From positions 12,051,825 to 12,115,824 of the forward strand of contig CM028924.1 of NCBI GenBank assembly GCA_016801845.1: DNA of 64,000 bases, read 5' to 3'. The stretch is from Polydactylus sextarius (Eukaryota; Chordata; Actinopteri; Polynemidae). The translations under genes were made by a program, and so were the position numbers. Below the pieces are notes generated by a model. It was given only the letters and a program-made list of their open reading frames with translations. It ran no database searches and was not told the DNA's origin. This document shows positions 10,905-22,500 of this stretch, in pieces; position 1 is the first letter of the stretch; each line of letters opens with the position of its first letter.

Positions 10905-11812
10905 AAAGAACAGACTCCATGTCCTCCGGAGCCCCAGGGATGGGTGAGAGTCAAAGGCCAGTCTGATGGAATCCTCTGCTAGCTGTTCCCAACAAACCCT
11001 CACTATCCATTTAGGTCTGCCAGGTCTGGCCGTCATCGTTCCCCGCCACCTGATCCACCACACCACTAAGTGATGATCAGTTGGCATCTCAGCTCCTCTC
11101 TTCACCCGAGTGTCCAAGACACACGCCCACAAGTCAGACGATACAACTATCAGGTCAATCATTGACCTATGGCCAAGGGTGTCCTGGTGCCATGATGGAT
11201 ACCCCTATGCTTGAACATGGTGTTAGTTATGGCCAAACTGTGACTAACACACAAGTCCAATAACTGAATGCCGCTCAAGTTCAGATTGGGCAGGGAGTTC
11301 CTCCCAACCATGCCCCTCCAAGTTGCGCTGTTATTGCCCAAGTGAGAGTTGAAGTCCCCAATTGGGGCACTTTCCAGCACCCATCCCAAGGACTCCAGAA
11401 AGGATGGGTACTCTGACCTGATGTTCGACGCATATGCACCAGCAGTCAGGATCCGTTCCCTGACCCTAATACGCAGGGAAACAACCTTTTTGTTTACTAG
11501 GGTAAACTCCAATACATAAACAGAGACAGGGACAATTAATATGCCCACACCTGCACTCTGCCTTTCACCTGACACAACTCCAGCATTGATTACATCTAGC
11601 CAGTACCTCTCCACCTCCTGCACAAGCTCCGGCTCCTTCCCTACCAACGAGGTGACATTCCATGTCCCTAGACTTAGCTTCTGTGACCGAGGACGGGACC
11701 ACCAAAGCCCATGCCTTTTGACAGCCACCCGATCAACATGGCGCCGAACCCTGTGGTTCCCCTGGCAGGTGGTGGGCCCTGTGTCACAGTGACTACTGTG
11801 TGTGGTTATCAT
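10905..11812 (-). pseudogene. LINE fragment: APE-type endonuclease, frameshifted
   Basis: Reading from 11812 downwards, the protein shows LSLGTWNVTSLVGKEPELV, then an internal deletion, SAGVGILIVPVSVYVLEF, the catalytic-type block GDFNSHLGN, and SHSLAITNTMFKHRG. A frameshift near 11165-11195 moves the rest (MIDLIVVSSD, then TDHHLVVWWIRW) into another frame. These are exonuclease-endonuclease-phosphatase motifs of a non-LTR retrotransposon. The first catalytic Asn (TWN), GDFN and DHH are present, and the middle catalytic segment is missing. The clade is probably RTE/Rex-like. No reverse transcriptase follows, so the copy is dead. Confidence 0.8.
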
Positions 11813-12302
11813 GAGATTATAAACTCATCATTTCCAGCCAAAAATATTAACCATACCAATCTTGACAGAGAGATCAGATGTAATGCCTGTAGGCCAGAGC
11901 CAGTAATTTGTCTGAACATATGTGTGCGCCCATGGATATTTTACCAATATTTTTAGATACACCTGTAAGTAAAGGGGGTCTGTTTTTGCCTAACAGGCAG
12001 CAGATGACATGAAAAGGTTGAAATACCCGCCAGAAGGCCCATCAGGTACCATGGAAAAATATTTACTTCATAACAGCTTGTTTTAGCCGTTATGAACTGT
12101 TTTTATTACAAAAGAAGGAAAAAACAACACTTGTCTCACAAACATATACAAGCTGAAGATGTGGAGGAAGATAGCTATGAAATTGAGGTGCCAGAAAAAA
12201 AGATAAGGTATGGATAAGAAAAGGTGCCATATTTATTACTGGGCCTCCTGCTGGATGTGTAAGAAATAAAATCTCTGTATGTTTATACTTTTTCTAACTG
12301 CT

Positions 12303-12317
12303 AGCTATCTAGATAGA

Positions 12318-12353
<36 letters not shown>

Positions 12354-12362
12354 TAGATAGAT
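12303..12362 (+). repeat. GATA/GACA tetranucleotide microsatellite
   Basis: Runs of GATA, then GACA, then GATA at the 3' tail of the antisense LINE fragment that follows. Many LINE copies end in such a tail. Confidence 0.95.
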
Positions 12363-13060
12363 GTACTTTTTTAATCCCAAGATGGGAAATTACAGTGTAG
12401 CAGCAGCATGGCACAGACAAAAAAGACAATAACAATAACAACACCAAAACAACACAATAAGGGAAGAGAAAGCACAACCTAGACACATTAAGCAATACAA
12501 ATTAAATGTGATTAAAAAAAATGTATAAATATACAGTATCGACTGTAGTGCAAGATAGATATGAGATGCAGTGAACAGATAAGATGCAGTGAACAGTGTG
12601 CTTAAAACCACATAAAGTGTGTAATGGCGCTGAATAAGTTATGACCAGTTTTAGCTGTTATTGTACAGTGTGATAGCAGGATGGCAGGAAAGATTTCCTG
12701 TATCTGTCACCTCAACAGCTGAGTTTGAGCAGCTTGTGAAAGAAGGCGTTCAACTGTCTGTCTACTATGTGATGGAGAGGGTGCTGATTATTGTCAATGA
12801 TGGATAACAGTTTGTTCAGCGTTTCTCCTCACCACCATGGTCTCAAATGAGTCCAGCCTGAGACCGAGTACCGAGTCAGCCTTCCCGATGGTTTTGTTCA
12901 GTCTGTTAGTGTTGCTGGCTCTGATGCTGCTGGCTCTGATGCTGCTGCCCCCCTGTTGTGCGCACAACAGCAAAGAAAATTTTGCAGTCCAGTCGGTAAC
13001 CGATCACCATTCCCAGATATTTGTAATCCTCCACTTCTTCCACCTCCCCATCCCCACCCC
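12363..13060 (-). pseudogene. LINE 3' end (L2/Rex1-like), antisense fragment
   Basis: On the - strand the coding end reads EVEEVEDYKYLGMVI, the segment after the reverse transcriptase in L2/CR1-type LINEs. It is followed by a broken frame and a 3' tail matching the fish type ('TTTATTGATCCCAAGATGGGAAATTACAG') in shortened form, then the GATA tail. A triplicated CAGCATCAGAGC-like stretch lies at 12910-12945. Confidence 0.6.
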
Positions 13061-14290
13061 CCTGATCCGTAGTGGCTGTGAAAGAATCTTCTTCCTTCTG
13101 AAGTCGATCACCATCACCGTTTCTGTCTGCCCACAAAAAGGGGCACCTGTATCCCAGTGCTGGGATACAGGTGAGTTCTGTATCTATAGCTAAAACTCCA
13201 TGTATGATCTTCCACTGGAGGTCAGCCATCCCTTTTTTAACAGGAGGTTTATACAGTGGCCACCAGCAGTTTTTGGATTCTCAGAGAATTCAGAGTCCAG
13301 CACCTTCACACAGCTACACATAGCTGATGAACTTGCTCAGGACCAGAGTCTTCATTGAGAGAAAGAGACTGCTCTTCTTTCTCCACTCTCCTACAGTAGG
13401 TCTAACATAGACAGCCAGGAACATGTAATCTGAGCCCAGGCTCCACTGGTTCCCCTGTAGGACAGCTGGGGGAGCAGCCGTTTCCAAGTATCAATCCTCA
13501 CCAGCACTCCCTCCTATTTGAACCCTGGTTTTGATCATCAGCATAAGCGTATATGATCACAGAAGAACAGTCAACTAGCCCTGCCCCTGAAGAGAGAGAA
13601 CCCCAGCTGAGACCTCAGTCTATGGAGGAGCGGCTCAATAACCACTCGCCACTGGCCTGAAATGGGGCAGCTCTGCCTACTCCCAGTCTTTACTGGGATC
13701 AGAACATTAAGACCTCTCCCCACATTTATGACACAGCAGGCCTCACTATACAACAGTTTACACACAACAGAAGTGGACTCCAACCCCAATCAACGGTTCA
13801 ATAAAAACCTTCAGTCTGTATGATAAAAACTCAGAGAGGATCTTATAGCCCGTACACAGTAGAGCAACTGGCCTCCAGTTTTTCGAGGATGTGAAATTGC
13901 CTTTCTTTTTTGGCAGTGAGATCACCACACACCTGCAGGAGGCTGGTAGAGTAACTCTAATAGAAGATTCTTTAAAAACATCCAACAAGTCGGGCCCCAG
14001 CTCTGCCTAGAAGTGTTTAAAAAAGTCAACAACTATTCCATCAATGCCTGGAGTTTTTCCTGCAACCATTTGGGACATAGAAATGGATAACTCATCCAGC
14101 GTAATGTCTGATCCGTGGGTACAGCGCTTGGCTGGACTAAGCTGCGAAAGGTCTTCGAGCAGTTCAGCACCAGCATACATATCACAGCTTTCATCACCAA
14201 ACAGGTCAGTGTAAAAAGCCACCACTTGTCTCCTGAACTCAGCCTGATCTGATGTCAGCCTTTCATCAGGCAGCTGAAGTCACACCATCT
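13061..14290 (-). pseudogene. L1/Tx1-like reverse transcriptase fragment, frameshifted
   Basis: Segments in order on the - strand: FYTDLFGDES and VAGKTPGIDGIVVDFFKHF (14225-14010), SCRCVVISLPKKKGNF and SKNWRPVALLCTGYKILS (13988-13840), then VGRGLNVLIPVKTGSRQSCP and SGQWRVVIEPLLHRLRSQL (13735-13585), and DLQWKIIHGVLAIDTEL near the end (13225-13175). These are fingers and palm blocks of an L1/Tx1-clade LINE. The catalytic YADD block is missing and several stops break the frame. Confidence 0.75.
13144..13173. repeat. Perfect inverted repeat, 14-bp arms, 2-nt spacer
   Basis: CACCTGTATCCCAG, TG, then the inverse of the arm. It sits in the L1/Tx1-like fragment near its junction with the L2/Rex-like fragment. 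Confidence 0.93.
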
Positions 14291-14521
14291 ACTTCCTGTG
14301 TCAGCATCCATGCTGTTGAGCTGTGTGTACCGAGCTCAGACCAGTGCCCCTTTGGCTTGCTCCTGCAGTAAAGTGTTTAACTGTCACTGCTGCACAGTGC
14401 CTTTAATTCTAGCAGTAGAGTATGCTGTGTATTGCTGGCAGAAAACCATTATATTTCCCAATTTTCCACCATTGACTCAGGGAGGGGAAAAACTCTTTTC
14501 CCAACCTTCAGAATCCTTTTT

Positions 14522-14546
14522 CTTTTTTTTTTTTTTTTTTTTTTTT
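14522..14546 (+). repeat. Poly(T) run
   Basis: About 24 T, next to the 5' edge of the antisense L1-like fragment. Confidence 0.9.
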
Positions 14547-14576
14547 ACAAAAAAACAGTCCAGTAAAAGTTAAATA

Positions 14577-16354
14577 GGATTAGCCAATAGCCCCTATTAT
14601 TGCCAATAGGAAAAACCTACAGGGAGAGTGTAACACTGGTCATAAAATCGTCTGACAACTAAACCATGTCTAACCTGGCTGCACTGCCCCGTCCACACAA
14701 TCTAGGCCCCAGCTAGGAGTATAAAAATTAATAAAAGTAAAAACAGAACCTTGTATTTCTGCTCTTATTGAGAAGATCATACCCTTCACCACCTCTGTGC
14801 TATTTGAAATATTTATATTCGCAGAGGGAGAGAATAATGTTCTAATTGTCTAATAAGAGAACATTAGCGCTGTAACTGAGTACAAGCACAGCACCATCTA
14901 CTGGTGAAAATCATGAACGTAGACTGAACACACTCAGCCACACTGACAAGCAGCAAACCAGTTTGCAAGCAGACTGCATGGACTTTCTGTGTGTTTCCCA
15001 TATCATGTTGAATTATTTACTGTGGTTTACATTTTGGTATAAGACTCCCACGCTGTTAAGCCTGCTTTGCCTCCACTAATGTTATGTTGGAAATTGTGCA
15101 GTTTGTTCCACCACTGATATTACATTTCTGTTGTTGTATTACACTTAAGTAGCAGTTTGCTCATAAGTTAGGCTTATTACTGGTGAACCTTAAAATCATA
15201 TGCTCATATGGCTTATTTAGGAGTGTTTAATGATTCATCTGCTGAATAATATGCTGAGCATTTTCTGTATAATTGCTTTTCTTTATTTCAGACCACACAC
15301 ACACATTGTACAATGATATAAAGCCCAACAATCTTCATTAAAGAAAGAAAAATCAGATCTCTCTTGCCAAGTGTTTTGATTCTCTAACCAGAATCATAGT
15401 CTATAAATCCGCCGTCTCAACCGGCAATCCGTTACACTGTTATTGCCCACGTTATCTTTTGCCAGCTCAGCCTTTACTGCCACCTCCTGCCTCATTCTCA
15501 CACTCTCCTTATCCACCTCTGTTCCTTTACTGTGAAGCACTCTGTCTAAGGACAACCAACATCACTGACTCCAGCCGCGCAGTCTGTTATCTCAGAACCT
15601 GCCGCTGCAGGGCCTGCAACCGAGCTCCCCGCTACAGCCTCAGAAACATCAGTTTCATCATCAGAAACACCACTGTCACAGACCAAACAGCCGGACCCAC
15701 AGCAGGTGGAGCAGCTTCCAGTGTCTGCCACCTATGCGGGCAGCCTATCTGCTTCTGCCCCACATCTCCACACTCAAAACACTTCATGCTTCCAGAGCTG
15801 GCATATAGCAGGGCTGCCAGCTCTCACACAATGAGTGCGCGACACGTTTTTGATTGCCTTCGCATGCTTTCATGCCACACCTCCAATTTCTCATCTTGAA
15901 AATGGTGACGTCAGGGGAACAACGCGCACTCCGTGTTTCAGACACAGATGGTGTGTCTCAATTTGCATACTTCCATACTTACACTGTTTTGAGTGCGTAA
16001 GTGCCTTCACACTGACAACTGTGGTAAAATGTAGTGCACTGTTAATACCCAGATGGTTTCACTCATTATGGTCAAACAGTTGAGTGTGAAACAATGGACA
16101 CTTCTCTAAATGAGTGCTATCTTGACTACGTAGCAGGAGGGGAGGGACAGTGGCGGAGGGGTAATAGTGGAACATGGAGGGTACTAGTAAGACATTCATT
16201 ATATTGAAAACAAGCAGGCAGATACATTAAAAAATCCCCAAACGAGTAAAAAATAAGAAAAGAGTAAAATAAGATGTTGCGATTGTCATTTCCGGTAAGT
16301 GCACAATGATTTGAAACAGCATTGCCCTGTCGAAATTTTTCAGTTTTTTAGCCA
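14577..16354. other. Intergenic DNA, no gene seen
   Basis: A C/A-rich stretch at 15459-15900 is open on both strands, but the reading shows no domain. The part from about 15955 (TGGTGTGTCTCAATTTGCAT) resembles the end of a common fish miniature transposon, but I could not find its other end. Confidence 0.35.
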
Positions 16355-16717
16355 TTTAGAGGTGGAATTGCTGGTGTGTTTTGGATTGTTGTCCTGCTGC
16401 AGAAAGCACACTTGAGCTTCAGGTCACAAACTGATGGCTGGATGTTCTCCCTTAGGATTTTCTGGTAGAGAGCAGTAGTCATGGTTCCATTAATTACAGC
16501 CAGGGGGGGCAATCATTTTTTCACACAAATAGGTTTGGATAGCTCTTTTCCCTTAATAAATGTAATCATCATTCAAACTGAATTTTGTATTTACTCTGGT
16601 TATTGTTGTCTAATAATAAAATTTGTTTGAAGGTAATCTTAAAAATGTGTGTGACAAATATGCAAAAAAAAAAAAAAAAAATGAGGAAGGTGGCAGATAC
16701 TTTTTCACAGCACTGTA
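16355..16717 (+). mobile_element. Tc1/mariner-like transposon 3' end
   Basis: It contains GTTGTCCTGCTGCAGAAAGC, GGGGGGGCAATCATTTTTTC, TTGGATAGCTCTTTTCCC, and the end ACTTTTTCACAGCACTGTA. This matches the 3' part and terminal inverted repeat of a Tc1/mariner family common in fish. The 5' end is not visible, so the copy is truncated. A run of 18 A lies inside. Confidence 0.75.
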
Positions 16718-17841
16718 TGAATATAAATAGATTCTTGTTTTCTTGTTTGCTCAACCACAAGTTGTTCACTTTTTTTTTTTTTTGCTCGCATTTAATTTTT
16801 CCTTAAATTATTATCTGTGTGCTTGCACAATATGTGTTTCTGTGCTCAAAAGTAACCATTGCTCATGCAGGATTGAGGCACAAATAACACAATATTTTTG
16901 TGCATGCGCTGGAGATTGGATAACTGTCACAATATCACAATGTCACAATATCCGTTTGACTCTACCAGCAAATTTGGTAAATTTATAAATAATTATTTCC
17001 CATCCACGGGGCCTTAATTCTGTAGAGATCTTGTACTGAATAAAAGCAAAATTGACAATTGCAAAGTTGCATATATGTTGCAAGAAAAACCTTTGGAACT
17101 TTAAGATGAAAATCTTAACCACAAGAGATAATAATGCCTTGGTGGTGCTGCTTAACACTGATGTTACACATGATGTAAATGCACAGTTGCATCCCTTTCA
17201 TCTGTCTTCATCTGACTGTACAAAATCCTCAAATATTTCAAAGAAACATCCTTCACTTTGAGGAATTTTGTCCTCAGAAGATATCTCTACGTGTGATCTC
17301 AAGGAGGGAGTTTAGAGCAAGGATAAAAGTGGCATCTTAGCTTTTAAAAGGCTTACCAAGCAGTGTAGGCCACAAAATTTCCCTATATAAATTATAGATC
17401 TGAACTAGTATCTGTAGCAGACAACTAGATAAATGGATAGATGAATACTGGGGAATAAAGGGACATTACAGCATCCAGTAGCTTATACATGAAACACAAG
17501 ATATTGTAAAATTCACCCACAGTGACCTTAAGAAGGATGAAGATAAAAAAAAAATATATATATAAAATATAAAAACAGGGCAAAAATTACAAAGAAAAAA
17601 GTACCAAGTACAACAGTGCAAAAAAGTACAGAAGTACAAAATACAACTACAAACCAGCAATAATGTCTGGACAATTGTGCAAGGTCAAAGAACCAGAATC
17701 TGGCACCAGACACCCATCGCTTCACCAGCTTTATCATCATCATCAGCTTTAACTTTCAGCAATGTTTAATAATTCTTTAGGTCTTAGTCCATGTTTTATT
17801 GAGCAGCAGTATTCTATGTAAAGCAGGTACAAGCTTGGGGG

Positions 17842-18207
17842 TTGCTCCGAGAGTATGAGGTCGGGGACCCTCTACTGAGGGCCATCCGGTCTCTGTACTG
17901 TCAGAGTCAGAGTTTGGTCCACATTGCTGGTAGTAAGTCTGACTTGTTCCCAATGGCAACATTAGAGAAGAAGGAACACGAAAAGGTTGAAAAGTACCAA
18001 AGGGTTGATAGAACAGCTGGAACAGATGTGGAAGGTCAAGGCGAGCGTGGTCCCCGTGTTAGTAGGAGCACTCAGGGCAGTCCCAAACTGAGAGAGTGGC
18101 TCCAACAGATCCCAGGAACAACATCTGAAGCCTCAGTCCAGAAGAGCACAGTCCTAGGAACAGCTAAGATACTGCGCAGAACCCTCAAACTCCCAGGCCT
18201 CTGGTAG
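17842..18207 (+). pseudogene. Chimeric LINE fragment: RT piece joined to RLE-LINE C-terminus
   Basis: The first 35 residues (LREYEVGDPLLRAIRSLYCQ, LVHIAGSKSDLFP) match the palm region of one LINE family. From about 17960 the text changes to KKEHEKVEKYQ, SPKLREWLQQIPGTTSEASV and LGTAKILRRTLKLPGLW, the C-terminal end of a LINE with a restriction-like endonuclease. An internal deletion or recombination joined them. Another piece of the second family lies at 46983-47245. Confidence 0.7.
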
Positions 18208-18344
18208 AAGACCCCAGCTTGAGAATAACACACACACAGATTCTACCCAGGAGGGTGAGAAGGATATATATGTGTGTGTGTGTGTGTTTTCTCAGGAGTA
18301 CGTGTGCAGTCCTACAGTTGATTCAAAGACCACTAAGAGAAGTA

Positions 18345-19443
18345 GCACAAGTTTAGTCAAGTTTATTCTTATTCACATTTAAGATTCTCATGGTAGCACA
18401 TGATTCCACTGTATGTGAGACATCCAGTCTCACAGAAAGAGAACGTTAAAAAAAAAAAAAAAAAAAAAAAAAATCGTAAGACCAGTTTTTAAGATAAATC
18501 TGGGATAAAAACCCATATCAGAGTAAACTGCCAGGAAAAAAAGAGAGAAAAAAAAGCAGCATTTAAAACTTTGGGGATTAAAATAAGTGGCATGTGCTTT
18601 GTGTATGTGTGTTGTCTCAGGGCAGGCACATTAGCGGTCGAAGTCAAAGCTCAATCTCTGCCAGCGCTACAGGAACAAGAGAGCTGACAATGGCTGAGTT
18701 GCACTGTGGTCACTCATGGTCTGTTGAGTTTAAACACGATGTAGATTTACATTAAACTGGATGAGTGACAGAGGCAGAATGATGACGCGAGAGCGAGAGA
18801 AGGGACGGGGAGAGAATGAGAAGCTGGCAGAAGGACTACTCTAACTCTAACTAAATGGTTAAAACAGACCAGAGGTACGTTTTAACCACTGAGTGTTTGA
18901 ACCTGTAGGTATGAATTGCCTCTGTCATTGAGCTATATTCTTACTACAGACAATCTGAGCATTATTTCTACATACACACACTACACATATGCAATCCCAG
19001 AGCACTGCATAGTGCACACACTAACTAAAATAGAATTGTGCGTGCACTTTCTCCCCGTCTCCCGAGTCTCCACAGAGCTTGTTGTGTTGCTGGGAATAAA
19101 AATACACATAACATGTTTTTGAAGAAGGCTGTGTTGGATAAACCGATGTCCAGAATTGAAGGCCTTTCTGATTGAGGACCTGTAGACATAATTAGCTAGA
19201 AACAGAATTGCAATATTCCCTTTTTAAATCTCAATCTCTACATTTCAGTCGTCTGTCCGGGAGAATAACAGCAGTCAGCAAATTCCCCAACTGACACAAA
19301 CAAAACCACTTGCAGCGCTGTAGTCAGTTCACACATCCACATCTGCGGCATTGTTATGGTAAGTTCAGTTTGGAACCTGGAACACAACAATAAGAACTGG
19401 TCTCTTCCCATCTGTATGCCTGTGTTTGTGTGAGAGGGTGAGG
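18345..19443 (-). other. spsb4: Probable spsb4 3' UTR
   Basis: Non-coding DNA between the spsb4 stop (19444-19446) and the AATAAA at 18362-18367. It includes an A run at 18449-18473. No coding exon is seen. Confidence 0.45.
18362..18367 (-). terminator. Candidate poly(A) signal for spsb4
   Basis: AATAAA on the - strand (TTTATT on +) lies about 1.1 kb past the spsb4 stop. No other gene needs it. The assignment is inferred. Confidence 0.45.
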
Positions 19444-19571
19444 TCACTGGTACTGGAGGTAGTTCTTGAGGGTCTGTGGCAGAGGGAGTGTGTTAATGTG
19501 ATGGATACGCTCTCTGCCCAGAGCCAGTCGAGCTACTCGTCTGCATAGGTCCATGAGGGGCAAGGGCTCAG
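19444..19571 (-). CDS. spsb4: spsb4 coding exon 3: SOCS box
   Basis: The acceptor is ctctcacag, ending at 19572 on the - strand, and the TGA is at 19446-19444. It encodes EPLPLMDLCRRVARLALG, then RERIHHINTLPLPQTLKNYL and QYQ. The exon is 128 nt and its frame matches exon 2. Confidence 0.95.
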
Positions 19572-22500
19572 CTGTGAGAGACAAGAGAGCAGAGACAAGG
19601 TTACTATCCAAACACAGAGTATGAGCTTGAAAGTGTGTAAAAATACCTTTTGGATCAGAGTTAGTTTGTTTGTTTCATACTGAGCTTTAAGTGGGCAAAG
19701 AGGTCCGGTAAACTCACTCTCGAACCTCAAACACTCTTGCACACCCTCAAACAATTCTGACTGTGGCATAACTCAAGGACCAACAATGTGACTTCTATCT
19801 GTGAATGGGCAGACATAAACACTCAGTATGGAATACATGAATTAAACTACAAATTAGTGTAAAAGCAGTGCTTGGACAACTAATTCACTGAGGAGTTTGC
19901 TCAGTACATAATGTTAGCAGCATGACAACAGACAACAACAATATGCAATCCCCAATGTCTATTCTCCAAAACCTTAAAATATTTCTACAGAACACTGCAG
20001 ATATAATGGAGATGATAAACCAAACACAGAAAATGTATATACACTAACAATTCTTATTTGTGGCTGCTGTGTCTCAATGGCTGTGACCATGAACCAAGGG
20101 TAGCTTGGATGGGTGCATGGACCAAATCGAATTTCCTCTTTTAGTTGCAGATGTAATTCACTGCAACTCTTAATTGCATGTTAATAGCAAGAGGAAAGAG
20201 CAGCAGCAGCTAACAATGTTATATTGTTCACACTAGATACATCATCATTACTGTCAAGGTGCGATGGTGGAATATAACAAATTTATTCCCGCCAATTTTG
20301 GAGGAAAATGAGGAGCTTCTCTGGACCGGACAAGAATCGGATAAATACAGATGCAGCTCACATTAAGGTGCTAAATAGAACAGATAGGGACACAAATCTT
20401 TATTGCACCGTTACTGTTTCTATTTCAATTGTGATGAGCTTTCGGGTCTTGTTTAGACTATCCCGTTGTTTTCTTTGTGTGCTGTTTCTCTGCTGTGGTT
20501 TGAAAAGTGGCGATTCATGTAATCCACCAGTGACCGAGGTAACAAAGTGCAGATAATAGTCATGTGCCTTTTTTAGGAGCCACCATGGTGTTGTGTGGTA
20601 AAACGCGGATTCAATTGCAGCCACGCCGACATACAGTGATGTTTACTACCACACTGTACAGCTGATAGTTCATCACAGCAGGTAGAGAAACATTTAATAG
20701 GACAATCACGTTGCATCACATCTCCCAGGTTAATACCCTGTCCAGAACATCGACTTATGAGATCAAAATGCACCAGGTAGCGCGATCACATCTGAATTTA
20801 TCCTATATCTTGTGGCTATCTGAGCTCTGCTCTCCTCAACGAAAGATCCTGACATCATACACTGATGGTGCCCAGAATCTGGTATGAAGGAACCCCCAGA
20901 GATGGATGGACTTTCCATTTGGGCCAGACAGCACCCATCAATCAGTTTACCCTTATATCAATTGCTCATCAGCACAGCCCCTGCTACCTATACCCTGTGC
21001 ATATAGTTTCCATGGTAACCAGTGCCTGTCACAGTACTGGGGGAGTGTATTGTCACATCGTAAGTGCACGGTAGTGGAAGTGCTGTCTGTGTTACTGCTA
21101 TAGAGAAAAGGCCAGTGAACCTTCATCAAACTTTCAAACTTCAGGATTGTCCTAATGACATAAAGACCACGATGACTCAGAATTTCTTACTTTTAAACTC
21201 AGACAAAAGTGAAGTTATCATACTTGGCCCTAAACATATCAGATCATCATTTTCAGATCACATTGCTAACCTGCATGACATTACCTTGGCCTCCAGTTCT
21301 ACTGTGAGGCCAAGTATCTCATATTAGACAAGTCTAGAAATCAGAAGCATCTAAAGCTAAAAAGCTAGCTAAAAAGGATGCTGAAAAGTTAATTCATGCA
21401 TTTGTTACCTCTAGACTGGACTACTGCAACTCTCTACTATCAGGCTGTTCCAGTAACTCCATCAAAAACCTTCAGTTAATTCAGAATGCTGCAGCATGAG
21501 CACAGGACTGGAAGGACAGGAAGTAGGACCAGAGATCATATTGTATTGGCTGCTCTTCATCGGCTTCCTGTAAAATCCTGCTCGCCTATAAAGCCCTTAA
21601 TGACCAGGCTCCATCATACCTTAAGGAGATCATAGTTCCTTATTATCCTAATAGATCACTGTGATCACAAACTGCTGGTTTACTTGTGGTTTCTAGAGTC
21701 TCTAAGACCAGAACGGGGAGGAAGAACCATCTTTTAGTTAAGCTGCTATAGGATTAGACTGCTGGGGAACTCTGACAACACACTACACCTCTCCTCTCTG
21801 TCCCTCTCTCTCACTTCTCGTCTTTATATCAGTATATTACATATTATTAATACTCATCTGCTCCCCCTTGCACACAAGCAGACAAGCAGTCAGACAGGTG
21901 CACACACGCACACTTTTTCCACTCTCATCTTACCATACCAAACAATATTCAACTCTCTATTATCTGAAAAAATGTTCTTCAACTGGCCATTTTCACTCAG
22001 TTGTCGAACTGAAAACACACTTCCAGTATGTCTCTGGTCATGAGAGCATTTGGAATATGGCGTGACAAAACACAGGAAAAACAACAAACAAAAAACACCA
22101 GGAGGCTTTTTGTTTACACGGCAACTGAAGAAATCCAAGAGGGCTGAAAGAAATCTTGAGCAGGAAAAAGTTAGGCCTCATAAATTCAGTTGCTAGTGTT
22201 GGATGGATGACTATGTGTTTATCACCACTGTTGTAAAGTAAAAGTTACTCAGACAAAGTTCAATGGGGTTGGACCGAGTAGCTGATGAATCACAGATCTA
22301 ACTTCACAGTTATATCCACAGATCTTTTGCGGGTACAAAACAATTGCAACATATTAGATACCAATGTGAGCTTACAATATATTGGTGTTTACAAAACAAG
22401 CAGTAGTGACTGTTTGATTTGAGAATGTGGAAGAAATTACCATCCACCTACCTACCAAAAAGTTAGCCAAGACCAGGAAAGTGGAGATAATACACGGTAA

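Noticed and set aside
15459..15899. A Cys/Thr/Ser-rich 146-codon frame
   Set aside because: No domain, no splice context, and the opposite strand is equally open. It is probably compositional.
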